Shown one piece after another: positions 59,259 to 64,000 of a DNA stretch of 64,000 nucleotides (the stretch's first letter is position 1; each line of letters opens with the position of its first letter). The notes below the pieces were generated by a model. It had not been told where the DNA came from, searched no databases, and saw only the letters and a list, made by a program, of their open reading frames with translations. Source of the stretch: a candidate division KSB1 bacterium (GTDB lineage Bacteria > Zhuqueibacterota > Zhuqueibacteria > JANLFK01 > Oleimicrobiaceae); contig JANLFK010000003.1 in NCBI GenBank assembly GCA_024655945.1, forward strand, positions 124,001 through 188,000, in the 5' to 3' direction. A program made the translations under genes and the position numbers.

Positions 59259-60548
59259 CTACTTCTTCTCCTTTGCCACGGGCGGCTTGCCAGAACTGAT
59301 CTTCACGGCAGCGCCGTTCTTGAGCTCCTTGGACAGCACGCGGTAGCTTCCGGTAACCACCTGTTCACCCTCGCTGACCCCGCTCACGATCTCGATGTCC
59401 GTTTCGCTGCTGATGCCGGTCACCACCGGAAGCATCTTGGCCACGCCGCCCTCCACCACAAAGACCACCTCGATCTGTTTGGGGGCGGCCTTTGCTTTCT
59501 TTTCCTCCTCCTCAGACGGCGGCGCTCCAGACCCCTCCATGCTCTCGTCCCTGGTGCCGCCCTTCTTGCGGCGCCATTTCGAACCGCCTGCCTGGGCCAA
59601 CAGCGTCGTATCCTCCGGCGTCCGCATGGTGATGCACTGGATGGGCACGTACAGCGCCTGTTCTTTCGACTTTGTTTCGATCTCCACTGTGGCCGACATG
59701 CCTGGCCTAAGCTGCGGCACGCGGTCCACCACCGACACCTTCACCTCGAAGTTGGTGATCTCCTCCTGCGTGCCACGCCCCCGGGTGATAGCAGTGTGGG
59801 CGACCTCACGCACCCGCCCGCGCAGAACGGTATCGGGGAGGGCGTCCACCTGGATGCGCGCGCTCTGCCCCTCGGTGACATCCACCACATCGTTCTCGTC
59901 GATCTCGGCCACCACCTCCATGCGCTCCAGGTCGGCAACCTCCATGATCACGTCTGCCTGGAACTGGGAACCCAGGGTTATCTCCCCCACCTCCTTGTTC
60001 AGCTTGATGACGGTGCCGTCGATGGGCGAGGTAATCGTGGTCTTGGCGAGGTTGTCCTCGGCCTGGGCCAAGGTTGCTTGAGCCTGTTCGACCTCGCTTT
60101 CGGCCAGCATCAAGGCCGCCTCGACGGTTTGCAGCTGCGCCAGCGAGGTCAGCTTCTGCGCGTAGAGTTCCTCGGCGCGCTCGTACTCCGCGCGCGTCTT
60201 GGTCAAGTTGGCCCGTGCCGATTTGAGGGTCGAGCGTGCCCTCTCCACTGCCGCTTCGTACTGCTCGCGCTCCAACCGAACCAACAGCTGGCCGCGCCGT
60301 AGCTGCTGGCCCTCGCGCACCGGCAGCTCCACAATCTTGCCGGCCACATGCGCGGTGATGTTCACCTTGAGCTCCGGTTGCACCTTCCCCGCGCCGGAGA
60401 CGACCTGGGTGATCGTGCCGCGCTTCACCGAAGCCACCGTCACTTCCAGCGCCTTCTTCTTTGCGGACTGGCTGCCAAGTATCACGGCCAGCCCTATGAC
60501 CACCGCCAGGCCTAACAGGAAAATGGCCGCTCTCTTCTTCTTCGCCAT
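59259..60548 (-). CDS. MacA-like periplasmic adaptor (HlyD/RND-type)
   Basis: 429 residues. N-terminal transmembrane anchor ('[18 protein letters not shown]'), split lipoyl domain around a coiled-coil hairpin (about 95-175; '[20 protein letters not shown]', '[20 protein letters not shown]'), beta-barrel and membrane-proximal domains. A Lys/Glu/Ser-rich insertion (about 310-345) is unusual. ATG at 60548 with GGAGAAG upstream. Confidence 0.92.
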   Translation of the reverse strand: MAKKKRAAIFLLGLAVVIGLAVILGSQSAKKKALEVTVASVKRGTITQVVSGAGKVQPELKVNITAHVAGKIVELPVREGQQLRRGQLLVRLEREQYEAAVERARSTLKSARANLTKTRAEYERAEELYAQKLTSLAQLQTVEAALMLAESEVEQAQATLAQAEDNLAKTTITSPIDGTVIKLNKEVGEITLGSQFQADVIMEVADLERMEVVAEIDENDVVDVTEGQSARIQVDALPDTVLRGRVREVAHTAITRGRGTQEEITNFEVKVSVVDRVPQLRPGMSATVEIETKSKEQALYVPIQCITMRTPEDTTLLAQAGGSKWRRKKGGTRDESMEGSGAPPSEEEEKKAKAAPKQIEVVFVVEGGVAKMLPVVTGISSETDIEIVSGVSEGEQVVTGSYRVLSKELKNGAAVKISSGKPPVAKEKK

Positions 60549-60577
60549 TGCCACTTCTCCAGCTGTGTCACTTTCAC

Positions 60578-61027
60578 CTATGGGGAAACGAGCGTGAACA
60601 CCTGACTGCGCATGAATTGTCCGTCAAGGTAGACCTCGACCCACCAGTCGCCTGCCGGCGCCGAGTCCGTTGTGTCCAAGTAGAACCAAGTGACTGCATG
60701 CCCGCTATCGGAAGTCAGCTCCACCTCGCGGTGGCCTTGCAGCTGCCCCTCAGGGTCGAACCATTTGACGCCCACCGTGTGCGTCTTGTACCAATTGCCC
60801 CACCTGATCCAGAGGTAGACGACGTCGCCCACCCGGAAGGTAGTGGTCACCAGGACCGGATGCGACTGTTCGTCCACCGCCACGCAGGTGAGGCACTCGA
60901 TGATGTACGGCTCCTCCTTGGTGGGCGCCACCACGCCGCCGCCTTCGCCAGCGGTCTTTTCACAGCCGGGCAGTGCGACCAGCGCTATGAGGCAAGAAAG
61001 GAGGCCAACAACCGAGGTGCGCGTCAT
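60578..61027 (-). CDS. Lipoprotein with beta-sandwich-like domain
   Basis: 149 residues. Lipobox 'LVALPGC' at about residues 16-22, then a beta-rich domain with an aromatic pattern ('VGDVVYLWIRWGNWYKTHTV', 'GDWWVEVYLDGQ'). Family not recognised; the design resembles small Ig-like accessory proteins. ATG at 61027 with GGGGAGG nine bases upstream; an ATG at 61051 overlapping the TolC stop is possible. Confidence 0.75.
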   Translation of the reverse strand: MTRTSVVGLLSCLIALVALPGCEKTAGEGGGVVAPTKEEPYIIECLTCVAVDEQSHPVLVTTTFRVGDVVYLWIRWGNWYKTHTVGVKWFDPEGQLQGHREVELTSDSGHAVTWFYLDTTDSAPAGDWWVEVYLDGQFMRSQVFTLVSP

Positions 61028-61047
61028 TGGAAGCTTCCTCCCCTTTC

Positions 61048-62436
61048 TCATGACCCTTGGCTGGCTTTGCCCAGCGTGCCCATCAGTGCCTCGAGGGTGG
61101 CGCGCGCAACTTGGCTATCGTATTTGGCGCCGACCACGATCTGCTTGGCGCGGGTGACGGCCACGCGCGCGTCGTTGATCTCCAACAGCGTGCCCGAGCC
61201 CACCCGATAGCGCTCCTCCGCTAAACGCAGGTCCTCTTCCGCAGCCAGCAAGTTGTCGCGATTGATCCGGGCAATCTCCTGCAATGCCTCAAGGTAGAGG
61301 AAGGCCTGGTTGACGCGCAACGCCAACTGTCGCAATTTGTCGGCATGCTCCTCCTGCACAGTGCGATAGGAAGCCGCCTCGCGTTCCACTGCCGCCTTGT
61401 CCGCAAAACCCCGGAAGAGGTTCAGCTCCACCTGCATGCCCAGCGAAAGGTAGTAATCTCGCTTCAGGTCCTTCGAGTAGACTTTGTCGAAGAACTCATT
61501 GTCGCGCGAGTAGGTGAGCCCAAGAGCGAAGGTGGGCAGATAGGCCAGTTTGGCCGCGCGCACGCCCAGGCGGGCGGCCTCCAAAGACTGCCGCAGCTCC
61601 CGCAGCTCTGGGTTGTTCTGCAAGGCCATTTCCAGCACCTGCTCGCGCGTGTGCGCAAAGGGCGTTTCGGATGCTTCCACCTCCACCACTGCCAGCTCCG
61701 CATCCGGATCGCGTCCCATGGCCACGTTCAGGTTCCCCATGGCGGCGCGCACCTCGTTCTCCTGGGTGATGACATTGATCTTGGCCTCACCCACGGTCAC
61801 TCTGGCCTTGTACACATCGCCCTGCGCCACTGCGCCAAGCTCGAACATGCTCTGCGTGCGCTTGAGCTGCTCCTCCGCCGACTGCAACGCTTCCCGGTAT
61901 ACCTCTAAGAGCTTCGTGGCTTTGAGCAGGGCGAAATACTTTGTGTATACATCCAAGACGACCGCCTGCTGGGCGGCAATCAAAGCCTGCTCTGCTGCTT
62001 GCTGGCGAGAGCGCGCCTGCTGCAGGAGGTTGACGCTTCGCCCCCAGTCGAACAGGTTCTGCGCCACCGACAGCCTGGCGTAATGGCTGTTGCGCTCCAC
62101 ACCCTTCTGCACTATCTCGCGCTGTTCGTAGATGACTTGGCCAGTTTGAGGGTCAAAGCCCACCGGCACGTCCATCTTGCGAATGCGGTCGCCCTGAATG
62201 AACCGCCCGGAGGCGAAACTGGCGTTCACGTGTGGCAGAAGGCCAGACCAGGTGCCTAACGTCGTGGCCGCCGCCAAATCCACCCCCAGTTCCGCCTTGC
62301 GCACCCCGGCGTTCTTCTCGAGGGCCAGGGCGACACAGTCCTCCAAGGTGAAGGGACGCCCCGCTTGTTGCGCCGCAAGCCCCCCAGCCGCGGCAAGCAC
62401 GCACAAAGTTGCAACGACGACACCAACCCTTGCCAT
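61048..62436 (-). CDS. TolC-family outer-membrane efflux protein
   Basis: 462 residues. Signal peptide, then two OEP repeats made of long helices and short strands ('FTLEDCVALALEKNAGVRKA', 'LEMALQNNPELRELRQSLEA', 'EERYRVGSGTLLEINDARVA'). It should form the trimeric outer-membrane channel of the MacA/MacB-like system encoded downstream. GGGAG precedes the ATG. Confidence 0.92.
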   Translation of the reverse strand: MARVGVVVATLCVLAAAGGLAAQQAGRPFTLEDCVALALEKNAGVRKAELGVDLAAATTLGTWSGLLPHVNASFASGRFIQGDRIRKMDVPVGFDPQTGQVIYEQREIVQKGVERNSHYARLSVAQNLFDWGRSVNLLQQARSRQQAAEQALIAAQQAVVLDVYTKYFALLKATKLLEVYREALQSAEEQLKRTQSMFELGAVAQGDVYKARVTVGEAKINVITQENEVRAAMGNLNVAMGRDPDAELAVVEVEASETPFAHTREQVLEMALQNNPELRELRQSLEAARLGVRAAKLAYLPTFALGLTYSRDNEFFDKVYSKDLKRDYYLSLGMQVELNLFRGFADKAAVEREAASYRTVQEEHADKLRQLALRVNQAFLYLEALQEIARINRDNLLAAEEDLRLAEERYRVGSGTLLEINDARVAVTRAKQIVVGAKYDSQVARATLEALMGTLGKASQGS

Positions 62437-62463
62437 ATCCCTGCTCCCAGAATGCCAGCCGGC

Positions 62464-63174
62464 CTAAGTGAGCGCTGCGGTGATGGCAGCCGCGGCCAGC
62501 GCGTAGACTATGTAGAGTGCCACCACGCCAGTGGCCGCCTTCTTCGTAGTGAAGCGGTAGACGACCGCCATACCAATGCACACCAGCACCAGCTCCCACA
62601 GCGAGAAGACATCCGTGCGCGCCAGAAGCTGGTAGAGAAAGGTGCCCTTCTGCTCAGGGTCAAGGAACGCGGCCAGGCTGGTCTGCACGTTCACCGTGCC
62701 CCGGGAGAGCATCAGCGGCGTCTTGACGATGGTGGCCAGCACGCCGATCAGCGACGTCCAGGTGTACATGGCAAACACCTTCTTGAAGTTGCTCGCCCCA
62801 CCCAGCACGATGTTTCCCAGAAAAAGAAGGACCAGTGCGACGACCACTATGGCCACCACCGCGCCAACCGGTGCCATCACTGGGCCGGTGATCCGCCCGA
62901 TCTTCGCCCCCACTGCCAAGGCCCGGTCTGCCTCCTCTGGGCTCATGCCGCGCTGTTCGATCAGCTTGTCCCGCTGCTTGGCCATGCCTTCTTCCATGGC
63001 CATTGGCGTGATGAAAATGGCCGCCACCATGGCCGCAATGACCACCAGCACCAGCGGTAGAACCCACCGCGGCCGGCGGTCGATCGCCTCATAGGCCTCG
63101 CGCGGACTGACAAAAATGTTGACCAACGTCCCTAACAGGGAATCCCCTTGCGCAGACACCTGCTGATTCTCCAT
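62464..63174 (-). CDS. Yip1-like membrane protein
   Basis: 236 residues. A cytoplasmic lead with 'TLVNIFVSPREAYEAIDRRP', the standard start of the bacterial Yip1-domain family, then five hydrophobic spans. Function in bacteria is unknown. ATG at 63174 with GGAGGAAA upstream. First gene of the export operon. Confidence 0.82.
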   Translation of the reverse strand: MENQQVSAQGDSLLGTLVNIFVSPREAYEAIDRRPRWVLPLVLVVIAAMVAAIFITPMAMEEGMAKQRDKLIEQRGMSPEEADRALAVGAKIGRITGPVMAPVGAVVAIVVVALVLLFLGNIVLGGASNFKKVFAMYTWTSLIGVLATIVKTPLMLSRGTVNVQTSLAAFLDPEQKGTFLYQLLARTDVFSLWELVLVCIGMAVVYRFTTKKAATGVVALYIVYALAAAAITAALT

Positions 63175-63348
63175 GCTCGTTTCCTCCGCACCTTGGTCCT
63201 TCTGCAGCTCTGCGGCCAGGTACCTTGCGCCCACGGCCCTGGCTCCGTAATTGCTCACAGAGTATACACTTCGCGAGGGGCAACTATTGCATGCCGGCTT
63301 CTCCAAAAAACCAGAAGATGGAACGAAAAAGCACCAGAAAAGTTTCGG

Positions 63349-64000
63349 TCAGGGCAACCGCTTTCGCGTGGGCTCGCCGCTGGCCAGCACCTCGTCCTTG
63401 ATGGAAAGCAGATAGCGGTAGGCTGCATCGTGCTCATTGGGGATCTGGCCGTCCAGGATCGCCTCCTCAATCATCTTTTTCAGGCGGCCGACCATGGGGC
63501 CCGGTCCAATGCCGCACACCGCCATGATTTCGTCGCCGCGCACCGGCGACTGGAAGGCGCGCATGCGGTCTTTCTCTTCGACCTCGTGGATGCGCTGCAC
63601 AAGATGGTCAAAGTTGGCCAAGTGCTGGCTCACCCGCGCGGGATTGCCCGAGGTAATGTCCGCCCGGCAAAGGATGAAAAGTTCCTCCAGGTGCTGGCCA
63701 GCCTGGACGATGAGCCGACGAATGGCCGAATCGCTGACGCCTTCATCTGCCAAGTGAATGGGGCGCAGGTGCAGGCGAATCATCTTCTCCGCGTACTTTT
63801 CCGTTTCGTTGGGCAGGCGCAGCCGCCGGCAGATGCCCTTCATCATGCGCGCACCGATCTCATCATGCCCATGAAAAGTCCAGCCCACGCGCGGCACAAA
63901 GGCCTTGGTCTGCGGCTTGGCCACGTCGTGGAAAAGGGCCGCAAAGCGCAACGGAAAACTCTCGCTCACTGCCGCCACATTGTCCAGAACCTTGAGCGTG
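63349..64000 (-). CDS. CCA-adding enzyme/poly(A) polymerase-family protein, C-terminal HD part (start outside window)
   Basis: About 216 residues visible. A class II nucleotidyltransferase C-terminus with an HD domain: 'LRFAALFHDVAKPQTKAF', 'GWTFHGHDEIGARMMKGICR' and 'MIRLHLRPIHLADEG'. The frame continues upstream beyond base 64000, where the N-terminal nucleotidyltransferase head must lie. HD-containing members include bacterial CCA-adding enzymes with phosphatase or phosphodiesterase activity. Confidence 0.85.
   Translation of the reverse strand, partial: TLKVLDNVAAVSESFPLRFAALFHDVAKPQTKAFVPRVGWTFHGHDEIGARMMKGICRRLRLPNETEKYAEKMIRLHLRPIHLADEGVSDSAIRRLIVQAGQHLEELFILCRADITSGNPARVSQHLANFDHLVQRIHEVEEKDRMRAFQSPVRGDEIMAVCGIGPGPMVGRLKKMIEEAILDGQIPNEHDAAYRYLLSIKDEVLASGEPTRKRLP

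Noticed and set aside
63240-63300. Promoter for the export operon
   Set aside because: A TATACT hexamer is present on the minus strand, but the hexamer 17 bases upstream (CAATAG) is far from TTGACA, so support is too weak.

Overview
This is one continuous GC-rich bacterial chromosome stretch with dense coding, mostly on the minus strand. I see no insertion sequence, prophage, CRISPR array, tRNA or rRNA. A Gram-negative envelope is clear from the TonB-dependent receptor, TolC-type outer-membrane protein, lipoproteins and ExbB/ExbD channels. A PorV-like barrel, very large secreted proteins with FlgD/Por-type C-terminal Ig domains, bactofilin and an AgmX-type TonB-like protein point to the FCB group. 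A Calditrichota/KSB1-like lineage is my best guess, but it rests on gene content only and no marker gene was phylogenetically tested.

Layout. 1-5736, mostly plus strand: the tail of a SpoIID/LytB protein, a degenerate receiver, L-aspartate oxidase, a small membrane protein, an OLD-like ATPase without a nuclease domain, and an eRF1-like small protein. 5790-15299, minus: a PD40 lipoprotein, a beta-hydroxyacid dehydrogenase, a UroD-family protein, a periplasmic amidase, a GH172-like enzyme, a PflX-type radical SAM protein, a DUF123 nuclease-fold protein and a DUF2279 protein. 15399-21922, minus: a membrane protein with a histone-like tail, then phoH-pgpH-ybeY-corC. 22168-25242, minus: a LysM protein, a small lipoprotein and aspS (its key residues suggest a non-discriminating enzyme).

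25373-36129 is an apparent seven-gene operon behind a consensus promoter. It encodes two giant periplasmic TPR proteins, a small secreted protein, ExbB, two ExbD-like proteins (one lacking the conserved membrane aspartate) and an AgmX/TonB-like protein. It looks like a trans-envelope energised machine and is the most interesting locus here. 36322-39330 holds parA-parB-M23 peptidase-bactofilin, linking chromosome segregation to cell-shape or wall functions. 39500-44403, plus: proline dehydrogenase, small membrane and basic proteins, a secreted glucosidase-like enzyme and a flavin reductase-like protein. 44542-47110: RtcA with a PAP2-like protein, then a SpoU methyltransferase and a 56-residue membrane protein.

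47313-54701, minus, is a three-gene outer-membrane/secretion operon (TonB receptor, large secreted protein, PorV-like barrel) with a structured leader and a terminator. 55078-63174, minus, is a tight operon: Yip1-like membrane protein, TolC, lipoprotein, MacA-like adaptor, ABC ATPase, two MacB/FtsX-type permeases, a STAS protein and a pentapeptide-repeat protein. The window ends inside a CCA-adding enzyme/poly(A) polymerase HD domain.

Several transcription units begin with readable sigma70-type promoters, all with 17-bp spacers, and several end with hairpin-plus-T-tract terminators. All functional calls come from motif recognition in the translated sequence; no database search was run.
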